Below, one piece after another: positions 1 through 11,500 of a stretch of 64,000 nt of DNA. Below the pieces are notes generated by a model. It ran no database searches, was not told the DNA's origin, and worked only from the letters and a program-made list of their open reading frames with translations. Each line of letters begins with the position of its first letter. The first letter of the stretch is position 1. A program made the position numbers and the translations under genes. Origin of the DNA: Smittium culicis (Eukaryota > Kickxellomycota > Harpellomycetes > Harpellales > Legeriomycetaceae); assembly GCA_001970855.1 (NCBI GenBank), contig LSSN01000019.1, positions 1 to 64,000 on the forward strand. Direction: 5' to 3'.

Positions 1-2717
1 GCTGTGAGCACACCAGACCGTCTCAGGAAGCTGTAGGCAGCGTATACAGCCTTCCTGACCTTATTCTTGTTGTTCTTGATAGTACCAGATACATCCCACT
101 TGCTATTCATAATATAACCCAAGTAGGTGTACTGGTCGGTGGAGTCGACTTTTTGGCCCTGCAGGGTAATATCAGTGGTCAACTCCCCGCTTATAGTCAT
201 TATCCCGCACTTGGAGGCATTCACAGCCATTTCCCAAGTGTCCGACCATTCGGTTATGGTGTTCAGTGCGATTTGCAAATCGGCTGATGATTCGGCCAAT
301 AGCACAGCATCGTCGGCAAACAGTAGTCCTGGTATGCGTGAGGTGAGCCCAGGCACCCGCACACCTCGCACGCCCTTAAATATATCATTAATATAAAAAT
401 CGAAGAGTATCGGCGAGGCTGGGCACCCTTGCCGCACTCCACAGAGGGATTCAGTAGGGTTGGAAACTTCATTTCCAACTCTAACTGCGATTTTCGGGGC
501 ATCATACATGCCCTTGATCATATTGAGGAGTTTCCCCCCAATGCCCACTGATCGCAGTTTATGCAGTAGGGCCATGTGGGGGACCCGGTCGTAGGCCTTG
601 CTATAGTCGATATAGCACAGCCATGTTTCCTTGTTATGAATTTTCCGTCGGCGCACTATTTCGTATAGAGTGGTCGCTTGGCCCGCTCACTTCTCGAAAT
701 TCCGAAATCCAGCTTGCTCTTTTACCAATATTTGGTATTTCGCATCGATTTTGCTGAGTTTGGTGGCCACAATTTTGGCCATCAGTTTTGCCAGCGTTGG
801 GATCAGTGATATCCCTCGGTAGTTATCGGGGTCCTTCAGGTCACCCTTTTTAGGTACTGGGACCACCACTGAAGTTTTTAGGCACTGGGGTATATTTCCA
901 GTATCATACATAATATTGATGATTTTATTTATTAATTTAGCTAGGCTTGATGTAGGCGATGGCTCAGCCATCACTAGTTTCCATACCTCAGATGGCACAC
1001 CATCAGCTCCCGGAGCTTTGTTGTTAGGTGCATCTGAAAGTGCCTGAGTGATATCAGTCCATAGTATACTGTTATCACACTCTGGGTAATATTCACAGTC
1101 ATTAATGATAAGATATTCCCACTTATATGCACATCGGCTGTTCCCAGTAGTGTCTTTGGCCAGTTCTCCAAAGTGATTAGTTCAAATTTTAATTTTATTT
1201 TGCTTTTCAGTGATTAAATTTTTATTTTTATCGTACACCGGGCCATCGGCGATGCTTTGGAACGACTTCCCAGTTTATGATTTAATAAAATTCCATAGCT
1301 TTTTGGAATCGTTGGAAATTAATTGGTTAGCTATTAATTTCATTTTTTTCTTATAGAATTGTTGCCGATCAAATTTAATAGCATCAAATGCTCTCGATTT
1401 GATGTCAGTATAAATTTATTGGCTGATTTTTTCACGCCTAAATTTTTTGAAGGCGTTTCGCCTGTTTTTAATACAAGTAATTGCTTTTTTTGATAGTTTT
1501 TTTAGTTGTAGGTCTGCTGGCGTTGATACTGCATTATGGTCTGCAGATTCGGTCCATATGGCATCTACAGTTGCTTTACAGAGACTTTGGAGTGTTAAAT
1601 TATCATCATAAAGTGATCAAATCGGTTGCTGTAAATTAATTGGCTTCAAATCGAATTTATTATTTTTGCGTTAATTTTTTGTTTTTTAGCTTTAATTTCA
1701 AGTGAGTCGAAATTCCATGCTGCCTCTAATGGAAAGTGGTCGCTTAGGTCAATTTTTTTATATACAGTGCATCTACATTCTCTTCCTAAAGTACCACTGT
1801 AAAAAATATGGTCAATCATACGGCCAGTTTTGCCCTTATGTCACCTTGAACCAGTCGAGTTTGTAGGTTTTGCTTGTTGGAGCCCGGCTCCGGTTTTTAG
1901 AATAAATTTTTTTGCAGCATTTGTATCCATATTAAAATCATCGCTAATAATATGCTTTCTATATTTATTTTTAGTTCTAGTCATATAGTTAAAAATTTCA
2001 TCTGACGCCTTTTTGCGTCTTGTGCTGTTGGACGGGAGGTGCACGTTCATTATATGTATGCTAATTTTTGTTTATTTTGTGTTGTTCCGTTAATAATTCC
2101 TGTCATCCAAGTGGGCGATGACTTGTACTCACTAATAGTGAGGCCAGACTTGTTTCTTACCGCTAATAGTAGCCCCGTCCGGCCTTTAGTAAGGTCGGAT
2201 TTGGACTCTATAGTGGTGTATCCTGGCAATCTGTAGCGAAAGGTTTTCTATTTAAAATTTTTTCTTGCAGTGAAAGATATCTGGTTTATTATTATTTAAA
2301 AAAAACTCTAGTTCTTCTTTAATACTTTTACTACCTCTTATATTGTAGGTCATGATTTTTAGTGTGTTTTATTTTGGCATATTAGAGTTTTCGTTATTTC
2401 TGCCAATCATTTTTCCAAATCGAATTTTTTTGTTTTTCTCACGCCTAATTTTTGCGTGTAACGATTTTTCGATTTTATTAATTTCGTCGTTCGTAAGCTT
2501 GATTATTTTGTCGCGATTTGATTGGAGCTCATGTCGCCACAGTCCATTTCGCTGTTTAATTTTCGTTACTTTAATACTGTTCTCGTCGAGTGATGAGTTC
2601 AATACTATGTATTTTTTAACTGTGCTTTTTGATAGCTCCTGTACATTGAGTATCAAAAATTTAACTGTTTTTTTTCGTTTTCGTTTATGTGATTTTATCG
2701 TTTTTTTATTCATTTTT
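1..2717 (-). pseudogene. LINE ORF2: endonuclease plus reverse transcriptase, broken
   Basis: The ORF2 reading frame starts near 2713 with about 114 basic residues and meets an in-frame TAA at 2369-2371. It then enters an endonuclease/exonuclease/phosphatase domain beginning MTYNIRG near 2352. A frameshift follows at the LQE metal-binding motif near 2270. Further conserved pieces are DDFNMD near 1930-1945, DHIFYSG near 1800-1818 and the catalytic LSDHFPL near 1727-1749. The reverse transcriptase starts by about 1171 and shows NYRGISLIPTLAK, then YIDYSKAYDRV near 590-630 and the FADD catalytic box at 309-320. From 998 to base 3 the frame is intact except for one TGA at 687-689. The enzyme would nick target DNA and copy the element RNA. 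Confidence 0.88.
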
Positions 2718-2750
2718 TTTAATAATAATTCGATTATTGTGTGATTCTGA

Positions 2751-4262
2751 TCACAGATCAGTGTCGGTGTCCATCTGAGAATGTGTCTCAGATGACACTA
2801 ATCCATCACCGTCATCTGTGCAGGAGTCCATTTCAACCTCCGATTGTGTGAAATTTTTAAGTACATACACCTCCTGAAAGATTATATACCGCTCTTCAGT
2901 TATTTCCCCATTACGTGCTTTTTCTGCCATTCTGTCAAGCTCAGTTGGTGGGCTGTATCCATCCGAGTCGCTCGATCTCGGGGAACTAGACAAATTTATA
3001 AATTTTTTGTTTGCTTTAATTTTAAGCGTTTCTTCGTCGCTTGAAATTATTTTTTTGCTTTTATTTTCAGATATTTTGAGCATTTCTGTGCTCAAATTTT
3101 CTGATTTAGTGCTATATTCCTTATTATTAGGAGAAATTTTTTTCGGTTGCTCAGTGAGAGCCATAGCAGCCGAACTTGATGGAGGTCTTTTCAGCCCAAC
3201 CGTACCTCTGCGTCGTACAGGGGGTGTGATATTATCTGATTCTTTAGTATCAGACTCGATTAATTCAGCAGCTGGTGGCCCAATGTCCTTATCTACAGCT
3301 TTAATCACTGCAGAATCTGCTCTAGCTATTCTATTTTCCTCCGAGGTTGTAATTTTTTTGCTTGATTTATTTTTTCTGCTTAATAATATCTCGCAGCTAG
3401 ATTTCCAGTGACCTTCCTCCTTGCAGTAACTGCAAACTTCTTTACATCCTCTATAGAAGATGTTGATTCTTTCATATCCATAGTCAAGGAAGCTTAGAAT
3501 AATTGTTTCCGTGGATTATTTTTTAAATAAAATTTTAACTCCATAAGGGAGGAATTCTGTGAGCCCTTTTCTGCACAGGGCGCTGATATCAATAATTTCT
3601 GATATCGGCTCAGTTTCCTTGATTAGGTCCAACAGAGTGAGTACATCAACATCTCCAAGGTTTGGGATGTTGACGACAGTGATGTCCTCCTCTAATTTTT
3701 CGGTCTGGCACATCTCAATTTCCTTGATATTGTGCGAGAAAGTTTTTTGCATCGTCTTTTTTGCTAAATTCAAGGTAAGTAATTCTAGCTCGATGGTCAT
3801 CTTTTCTTATGTAGATGCAACCATCTAGATCGTGGGCGAGTTTATAGAGCACGTTCATGTGGTCTCCTTGAAACTACACCCAAGGTATGCCAATTTTACG
3901 ATCTGAGTCATTTTGGCACAGTCGTTTTAGGCTGGTTTGCTTTCCGCCATACAGTAGATGTTTGACTGAAACATCTCTATACTGGCTCATATCAATTTTT
4001 TGATCGTATCTGAAAATAGATTTGATCTTTTTTGGTTCATTTTTTTTATAATGGTGGGCTTGGGGGTTCCATGAGGGAGATTTCCCTTCAGGACATCGCT
4101 AAACGTGTTTCTAGCACGCTTAATAGGTAATTTGTTGGCCATAGTGGTAGTTAAAGTTTTTTTTCTTCTTTGCTTATATTTTTTGTTTTTTTGTGTAGGC
4201 TTTTTTATGTGTCGCAAATTAGTCGAAATAATCAAATTCGTTAAATTCGGCGATTTGCGCAC
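2751..4262 (-). pseudogene. LINE ORF1 (gag-like, CCHC zinc knuckle), broken
   Basis: The region encodes a lysine-rich N terminus (about 4139-3987), a middle segment and an acidic, serine-rich tail that ends at 2751. A zinc knuckle of the form C-X2-C-X4-H-X4-C (CSYCKEEGHWKSSC) lies at 3393-3434, as in nucleic-acid-binding ORF1 proteins of LINEs. The frame holding the knuckle and the tail runs from 3800 to 2751 but carries an in-frame TAA at 3516-3518. Upstream of about 3780 the sensible reading moves to other frames, with at least two frameshifts and a further stop near 3880. It would package element RNA if intact. Confidence 0.8.
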
Positions 4263-4325
4263 TTTTTTTTTCTTGATTTGGCTAATTAAAACCGTGCACC
4301 AAACTTGGGCACTTACAATTTAATT

Positions 4326-5078
4326 GCAATATTTAAACTTTGTCTACAGAGACCAAACTTGTACCAAAATGTAGTTCTTGGCAAGATCAACAAAGTTTTA
4401 TTAGCAAGCTTAATTCGATAGACTACGTGTTTGATGGTTATAGTCAATTTTATTTATAAAGGGCGTAAAAAAAGTGAATAGTAGATAAGAAATAAAATTT
4501 TATTGATTCTCTAATACTATTGGCTCGCCCAAGAAAAACTATTCTGAGAGAACTATAATCTCTTCACAAAAATTATTTTAATCGTAATTTTATCTTCAAA
4601 GTTTTCAAAGGAATTATTTAAACATAGGTTTTTAGATTGTATTTAATAGCTTAAATAATTCTTTGTGATAGTTTAAATCAAAAATTTTTTATGTATGATT
4701 ATAATCAAAGTTAAATTATTAAAGCGTTATTTTAATAAAATAAAATTTGGCGATTCTTTTTTAAAAAATAGCTGTAAAATTTAGATAATTTGCGATTCTT
4801 TCATGCATGTTTAATTTATTTAAATTGGTGATATTAAAATTGATAAATAGAAATAGCTTTTAAACGTTGTATATTTTATGGCTCTTACATATTTTAGTAG
4901 ATATAAAAGTTATTTTATGCATAATATCAATCAGTTATAAATAAACAGATTATAAAATTGTAAATACATTAAGATGATTTGTATATTTAAATTGTAAATG
5001 TAAGTAATATTAAAATGTTGAAAGTATATATGAGAGGTAATTAAAATGGGATTAAAAATCAAGCTTTACTGTATGAAT
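4326..5078. other. Intergenic, no gene seen
   Basis: This is AT-rich sequence between the 5' side of the LINE and the 3' end of the tyrosinase gene. I see no open reading frame with family resemblance, no tRNA-like fold and no obvious repeat. Confidence 0.6.
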
Positions 5079-6500
5079 TTAGAATGGACTAACATATCCT
5101 TCATTGTTCAAAGTATTAACTAGATCAATACATCTATTTACAGCGCGCTCGACATCGCTTCTTTTATATTTGTGCATCGTGATATATCTATCTGGAGGCA
5201 TAATTGGGACTGGTAATTTTTTGATAGTTTTTGGCTTGTTATTATACACCCTAGAACTACTACTATAAACGGGCTGATATTTTAATGGAACTGGACTTCC
5301 TCTTCTCTTTAGAGAATTTGTTGAGTTTGTTGAGAATATATTTCCTAAAACTACTCCCAGCTTTGCACCACTTGTTTCTACAAGGTTTAGGTTAATTTCA
5401 GAAGATTTTAAAGCTGGGAAAAATTTTTCCAATGTTGGTGCACTTAAGGTTCTTAAACCCAAGTTCATTGATTGATCTACAAAATCTGAGTCATCATCAC
5501 CTTGAGATTTGGAGCTAGTACTTTTTCTTGACTGAGAAGTGGATGAAGAATTTGATGCTGTCATATTTGAGTTAGATACTGTTCTGAGATTTCTTAGAGC
5601 CGATAGGTTCAAATTTAGTGATGGAAGAGGAACTACATCATCATAAATTGAACATAAGGTTCCGTATCCCATTCGCATAACATCTGATACTGTTTCGTTA
5701 TACCCATCAATTGTATCCGATAAAGCTGCAGGGTTTGATTTTTCAGGATTTTTACCTCCGTAGTCCATTAAGTTCTTTTCCTGTGAATTTTGCCATTTCC
5801 ACCACAATCTGTCCATGTTGCTGTGATGTAAATAGAATACAAAGTCGTTTGGTGCTTCAGGGGTTGTCATATCTCCAGAAACTCCTAAATGAACTGCTCC
5901 GTGAAGAGTAAATTCCAAGTTTGATCTGAAATTGTCCATATCAGTAGATGTTTGTAATGTTGATGTCATAGTTTCAGGAGAATACCATGCTTTCATTGTA
6001 CCATTGGGCCCATTGAATATTCTTCTGAGACAATGTGGTCGAGGATAACTCATATTCCACCCAAATTGAACTCCGTCAGAAATACAATTATCTCTATTTG
6101 GGTTACCGTTACCACCTAGATAATCTGAACTGAACACAATGCTTTTATCTGGGTTTTGATAATCTCTTGTAGAATCCCAATAAGGCACAAAGAAATTAGG
6201 ATCGTATCTTTTTCCAGAATCTTCAAAGTCTTGAACAATCCTTCTATGAAATGGCAAGAATATAGGACCTCCATGAACAACTCCGAATAGCTTTGTATGC
6301 ATATCAGAAAGTCTTGCAAAATGCCCGTCGTTTTGCATGTTTGCTAGCACTCTTTTTATTGAATTCCATTCTGAGCTGGTAACTGATCGTATTTCTTTTC
6401 TTATAGTTACCTTACTACATTGCTGTAAATTGTTCTGCGCGTGTGAAAAAAAAAGCAACGTAGAAGCTATTTTTATTGCGGCCTTGATTGAAAATTTCAT
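5079..6500 (-). CDS. Secreted tyrosinase (type-3 copper phenol oxidase)
   Basis: A single-exon gene of 473 aa. Tyrosinases oxidise monophenols and diphenols to quinones, feeding melanin formation or wall cross-linking. An N-terminal signal peptide is visible, with likely cleavage after SHA at residue 21. The CuA site has H68, H76 and H85 in the context HGGPIFLPFHRRIV. The CuB site has H200 and H204 (HGAVH) and the pair H225-H226 in FYLHHSNMDRLWW. All copper ligands expected of the family are present, so it is probably active. The C-terminal 200 residues are Ser/Asn-rich and of no recognised fold, perhaps a linker or a propeptide. Several NxS/T sites suit a secreted glycoprotein. A GCCAAT box lies on the gene strand about 80 bp upstream of the start (6582-6587). 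Confidence 0.93.
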   Translation of the reverse strand: MKFSIKAAIKIASTLLFFSHAQNNLQQCSKVTIRKEIRSVTSSEWNSIKRVLANMQNDGHFARLSDMHTKLFGVVHGGPIFLPFHRRIVQDFEDSGKRYDPNFFVPYWDSTRDYQNPDKSIVFSSDYLGGNGNPNRDNCISDGVQFGWNMSYPRPHCLRRIFNGPNGTMKAWYSPETMTSTLQTSTDMDNFRSNLEFTLHGAVHLGVSGDMTTPEAPNDFVFYLHHSNMDRLWWKWQNSQEKNLMDYGGKNPEKSNPAALSDTIDGYNETVSDVMRMGYGTLCSIYDDVVPLPSLNLNLSALRNLRTVSNSNMTASNSSSTSQSRKSTSSKSQGDDDSDFVDQSMNLGLRTLSAPTLEKFFPALKSSEINLNLVETSGAKLGVVLGNIFSTNSTNSLKRRGSPVPLKYQPVYSSSSRVYNNKPKTIKKLPVPIMPPDRYITMHKYKRSDVERAVNRCIDLVNTLNNEGYVSPF

Positions 6501-9500
6501 TATTACTTATTTCTTTTAAAGCTGGATATTAAGGCTCTATTTGGGGTGGTATCAATGAAGTGCTGATATTTTTTATTTATTATTGGCTCTTGACTAAGAT
6601 TATGGATTTCTTGATATATTTTTTTGTTTTACACAATTAAATATTACTTTTCTGGTTTTTTCAAAACGTAGAAAACTAAAAAATAGAGTATATTTAACAA
6701 AGATTAGCTGATGATTATAGATGTTTTAATTTTAATAAATATTGAATGTAGTTTTAGTGTATTATACAAATATTCTATTATTATAATAAAATTTATAAAA
6801 GAAAAATAATAATCGACTTGACTAAATTATTCGAAACCATACCTTGATATTTATATATATTATTTTCGGAAGTTCGATATGAAAAAGATGTAATTTTATA
6901 AGTATAATTGTGACTCTAAGCTTAAAACTAAAAAATTTGGATTTTGAATAAAATACAAATTTCAGATATGTTTAAATGTCAAATGACTATTCAGCTATAT
7001 AGAATAACAAAGATACATTAATTATAGACGCTGTGTAAAAATTTTATAATTTCAATTTTGTTGCTTTTCAAAACAGAATCTGAGAAATTGAAATTCAAAC
7101 AAATACTGCTAGGTTATATATATTATATTATTAGTGAAATAACCGAAGGGAAGGGTAAATTTGAAGCGATAAAGTTTTCAAAGGGAATATAGGAATAATG
7201 ATACAATGAAAATGTATAAAGTGAAATGAGGTTGAGATTAAAAAGCATAAACGTAAACTAAACGGAGGTGAATTATTATGGGAGGCTACTCATATTTATA
7301 GTGAATATTATTAGTTATTGGTAAAAAATTACATTTAAATTTTCACATAGAAAATATTTTAGCAAAAGCTCAAACTAATTACTATATACTGTGTACGTGT
7401 TTCTATTTGGTGATTTATTTTAATAGCTAATCATACGTAGCAAAATACAATCAAATTATTTTTCAAGAAAAAGGCTATTACTTTCTCTGCTAATAAGCTG
7501 GATATTTTGATCAATTAAATATTGCTGTGTAGAATTTATATTATCTCTAGAGAATATCGGTTGAGGTATGGTCAAAAACTTCAACAAAATGTATGTATAA
7601 TTATTTTAAAGATTCATTGCCTGATAGTTAAACAATAGGTTACTTAAGGAATGTAGCACAATCAATTTATTTATTGATTGGAATATTTGATTGTTTCTTC
7701 GCTTAAATTTTATACTTCAAGCTTCAAAGTTAAATTGATTGTTTAAAGTAGATAACAATGTAATAATGCGAATTAAATTAAAGACAATTTGAAAAATACA
7801 CATTAGAAAATCTTTTTTTTATGTAAGCGCTCGTTGTGAAAAGCGATAGTTTGAAAGGTGGGGTTGATAAAATGAGGCATATATTCGAGAATAGAAATCA
7901 AGTAGTTGTTTATACACATTCGCTAGCCTACGATTATCTTTATAATTTAGAAGACAATTATTATCCACGACTACAATGCTGGTGGCTTTATCGATTGTGA
8001 TTTATTTTTATATACACGAAAAGAGAAAATATTCATTAACCCTTCTAACTGCAAAGATTTTTAAATTTTCAAATTTAAAGTAATGCTACTTCAGTATATA
8101 AATGAATTATTTGGTGTTTTATAGATTACGGTTATTTCTACATTCTTTTTAGTGTACTGCTAGCATAATAAAATAGCCTGATGATTTTACTATACCAAAA
8201 AATAAATAATTTTTTTAAGCATAACGGGCTAATGAGAATTTTTAAATTCGCTGCTATTAAGTACATAATATCAATAAACTTTTTCACAGCTAAAATTTAA
8301 ATCAAAAATTCAACTAATAATATTAGGCTCTTAAATTCAAAAACCGTAAACGAGACTTACATCTTCTTACCACACTACATAATAAAATTATCTGAGCACT
8401 TCTTTTCAATATTATTATTTGATTTAAATCCATTTTTGCCTAAATTTTTATCGAAATTAACTGTTTTGTCATAGTACAGGCCTCTTTTTTATTAAAAAAA
8501 TCTTTCCCTGTTCAAAATTTAAACATCCAAACTATATATAATTATTATGGAATTTTCTTATTAACACTTGTTGATTTATAAATAGTCGGAGTGACCTTTT
8601 TTAGTATAATGAAAATATAAATTTAATATTGATTCTTAGAAAATATCATTGGTAGCATTTTTTAAAATATATAACTTTAAAAATTACTATAACTTTTTTT
8701 TGAAGAAAGCTCTGTAAAGAGCATTACAATTATAATAGTATAAATCGATACTGAAAATACATTTGATTGATTTATTAATTTTGAAAAGGAATAAGTATTA
8801 ATTTAGAATAATGATACTATAGAATTTTTTTATTTAAGTTATGGAGGAGGGAGAGAGGGGGATAAGATTTTGAGTGTGATTTTTTTACTGGGATTACTGT
8901 AATTATAACAAAAAAATCTGAACCTTATTATTGTTTTGCTTATTTAAATGTGACATTGATACCAAAACAACTGTTTTTCTAAACAACAGCTCACCATTGA
9001 TTTTTTTTTATTGAGCGACTTGATGATCCTTAAATCGATTATTAAAATTGATTAGTTTTAACATTTAATATATAGTAGTTTTTTTTTTTTGCACAATGTT
9101 AAAAAAATAATTAAGCAAAGCTGCAAATCATTACTTTGTCTGACTACGATATTTTCTTTAAAATCTATTACGTAGAACCTCAAGATAAATTAGTGCACAG
9201 CTATAGTGATATCATTAATTAATTTTTCTTTATCCTATCATTTGATTATACTTTTAAATTACTCTTAATGTTGATTTAAGTTTTTACGTAGGCTATGTAG
9301 ATTATTATTATTATTTTCAAATAATAAAAAAAATTGTTCGCAAGTAAAATGAAAATAGGGTGATAACTGCAATGAAGAAATATTATATAGTTTATATTAA
9401 TATCATGATGCACTAAAAGCTCAGAAATAAATATATTCTTAAACCATAGTGATTTTAATCTTATTTTCATAGTATTTAGCTTGAAAATTATCGCATTTAA

Positions 9501-9987
9501 TAAATTTGCTTGAGTACCATAAAAATCGATGCTTTATTCAAGATTTTTCTTCTTTAGAATTAAAGTATTAAGCAAAAATTATAAATCTAAAAGCCTAAAA
9601 AAGGATAAAAGATAGTAATAATTTCAAGATATTTATATTTTAATTATAACTTACAAATGAGAAAATTTTTCAAAACATGAAGTGTTATCAGTATAAGAAT
9701 AACTATTTTTTATTTCTGGTGTTATTAAACTATAAATTCATATTTATTAGAAAGAATCGCAGAAAAAATGAGTATATACAATATTGTAAAAGATGGGAAT
9801 ACCCGAGACTTGAAAAAATTCAACACTAATATAAAAAAAACAGAATAATTAATTTTAGTAGGCTAGCTATTACATCAATATATAAAAGCTGTTCATTCCA
9901 GTTAAATGGCAGTTCTTGGCGGGAAAAAATTGTGCTATGGCTTTGAAAAAATAATGAAACTATAAGCGCTTAACAAAATATTATGTA
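6501..9987. other. Long AT-rich intergenic region, no gene seen
   Basis: About 3.5 kb between tyrosinase and SPC24, with frequent stops in all frames, many A/T homopolymers and a short purine-rich run near 8844-8870. The only longer open frame (9276-9470, minus) is low-complexity Ile/Phe/Tyr and looks fortuitous. The part nearest 6501 will hold the tyrosinase promoter. Confidence 0.6.
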
Positions 9988-10772
9988 CTAGCTTAGTAAA
10001 TTCCAAATCTTTGAGGTTTTTTCAAACGTGTTTTCTTCGTCTTCGTTTATGGAAACAGTTGAAATTTTTTGGCTGTTAATAGAGTTTATAACTATATTTT
10101 TATTATTTAAATTTGAATCATCGGTAGAAACTATCTCAGCGCCTAATGATTTAAATAGTTGTAACTTCAAAATTGAAGGATCGGTAAATTCCGCGAGGAT
10201 ATCCTCTTTTTCGAGTTGTTCTTTGGCAGAAGTTAAATTTTCTATGTCAACTTTCAGAGCTGTAATTAAAAAAAAACATTTTATTTTATGTCTTAACATT
10301 GATAACGCGTAAAAAAAATGTTATAAAAAAAGAATAAAACACTTATTCTATAATGTCTTTCAGATCAGCTTTTTTTTTTAACAATTCCTCTTTTTCTTTT
10401 TCGAGTGAATGCATTTTACTAGAGTGATCCGAAGAGTTTGATATTTGAACTTTTTTGGCAGTTTCCATTTTAGCCGAGTTAAATTCAGTTTGAATCTCTG
10501 CGATAAAAGCGATTGCGTTGTAAAAAAAATTATATGAATGCCAGTAAAATTTAGTATATTAATTGCATTGAAAAAAACATAGCAAATAGATCGAGAATTT
10601 TTTTACCTTTAATTCTAGCGTTTATTTCATTAGCTTTTTGCATCTTTGCATCTGTTGTACTGATTAATATATCCATAGAATCACGGAGATTGAGGGTGTC
10701 TTGGTCCGAAAGTAAGTTGCTTGAGACATCTTTTAATAGATTTATTTGATCTTTCAAAAACTGTGGGTCCAT
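9988..10772 (-). CDS. SPC24: Kinetochore protein Spc24 (Ndc80 complex subunit)
   Basis: My three-exon model is 10772-10607, 10497-10347 and 10261-9988, giving 196 aa, close to yeast (213) and human (197) Spc24. The N-terminal helix (DPQFLKDQINLLKDV) resembles the yeast start NPVEFLKEVRE. A heptad-rich coiled coil follows. The C-terminal globular domain PSILKLQLFKSLGAEI...TSKIWNLLS lines up with yeast ENILKLKLYRSLGV...TKYIWERLGK. Spc24 pairs with Spc25 at the inner end of the Ndc80 rod and ties microtubule binding to the kinetochore. Intron 1 (10606-10498) is GT-AG with a TACTAA-like branch site. Intron 2 closes in frame across the coiled coil only as an AT-AC intron; see the separate entry. 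A GT-AG alternative (10419-10260) would delete about 25 residues of coiled coil. Confidence 0.85.
10262..10346 (-). other. Probable AT-AC intron in SPC24
   Basis: On the gene strand the 85-nt intron starts ATAAGT and ends TTAATTAC. Removing it joins ...DLKDIIE to ALKVDIENL in frame and restores a continuous coiled coil. The nearby GT (10342-10341) lies just after an in-frame TAA, so a GT-AG splice there would truncate the protein. ATAAGT matches the U1/U2-type donor GTAAGT apart from its first base, and not the U12-type ATATCCTT. A first base A paired with a last base C is the known compensated combination. Confidence 0.6.
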
Positions 10773-11500
10773 AATCGTAACTATTTACTAGATTTTATTT
10801 GAAATATATTGGGATTATAAGAAGAAAAAATTATTTGCTTGTAGTTCTAGTTTTTTGATTCTGTATCTGAAATGAATAAGAAACTACTATAAAAGCTCTA
10901 TTCAGTTCTTTTATTTACTTTTCATACTTATTTCATTTTTAAAACTCAAATTTGATTTAAGGGATAAGTAGGATTGCAATATTATTCGCTGCCAACGTTT
11001 GGTAAATACTAATGACCAATTATACAAACTATAAATTTGTTATTTCATTTATACCACAAAGTAAGAATAGTTTTATCTTTCCAATTAACAATAGTAAGAT
11101 GTATATATTATTTTTAAAAAAAAAAATAGAACATATAACCAAAAAAACAAGTATTTGGCAGCCTACATCATTCGGAATTTAGCTGATCTTTAACGATTAG
11201 ACTTACAATGGTTTAATTACTTTATGCTCCAACCTTTATAAATATCACGCATCTAAATCGCTAAACAAGTAATGGATATTGGTCTAAGAATGCTAATGTT
11301 ATTATATAAAAATATAAATACTGTAAAGCTTTAGATTTATTTATTTTATTATTAAGGTATATGAATTCTAGCTTCAAAGTAGTGCGATATATAAAAAATT
11401 TCAGATAAATGTAATAAATTTCTTTAAAAATAGTGGAAATAAGATTAAAAAACTAAAGAATTATGTTTAAAATAGTAATTAGTTTAAAATGTAAAGAGGT
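10773..11500. other. Intergenic between SPC24 and the ZNF277-like gene
   Basis: AT-rich spacer. It holds the SPC24 upstream region and the 3' side of the zinc-finger gene. No further gene is visible. Confidence 0.6.

Larger units (their letters stand above)
1..4325 (-). mobile_element. Degenerate non-LTR (LINE-type) retrotransposon, 3' end beyond window
   Basis: Reading the minus strand from about 4.3 kb down to base 1 gives the order of a two-ORF LINE: a basic ORF1 with a CCHC zinc knuckle, then an ORF2 with an apurinic-type endonuclease followed by a reverse transcriptase. The reverse transcriptase runs off the left edge, so the 3' end, any RNase H and the poly(A) or repeat tail are not visible. 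The 5' boundary is approximate; I place it just upstream of the first ORF1 codons. Stops and frameshifts occur in both ORFs, so this copy cannot make full-length proteins. The reverse-transcriptase end is clearly more GC-rich than the neighbouring host DNA. Confidence 0.9.

Noticed and set aside
2352..3411. Plus-strand open frames across the LINE
   Set aside because: They lie opposite ORF1 and ORF2 and translate to Phe/Leu/Ser-rich low-complexity sequence, as expected for the complement of a Lys/Asn-rich ORF.
9276..9470. Minus-strand open frame between tyrosinase and SPC24
   Set aside because: Ile/Phe/Tyr-rich translation in AT-rich DNA with no homology signal.
10028..10312. Plus-strand open frame of 94 codons opposite SPC24
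   Set aside because: It mirrors exon 3 of SPC24 on the other strand. The minus-strand product matches Spc24 in order and length.
10341..10342. GT at 10342 as the donor of SPC24 intron 2
   Set aside because: The exon would already contain an in-frame TAA, giving a protein without the C-terminal domain. The AT-AC reading restores the frame.
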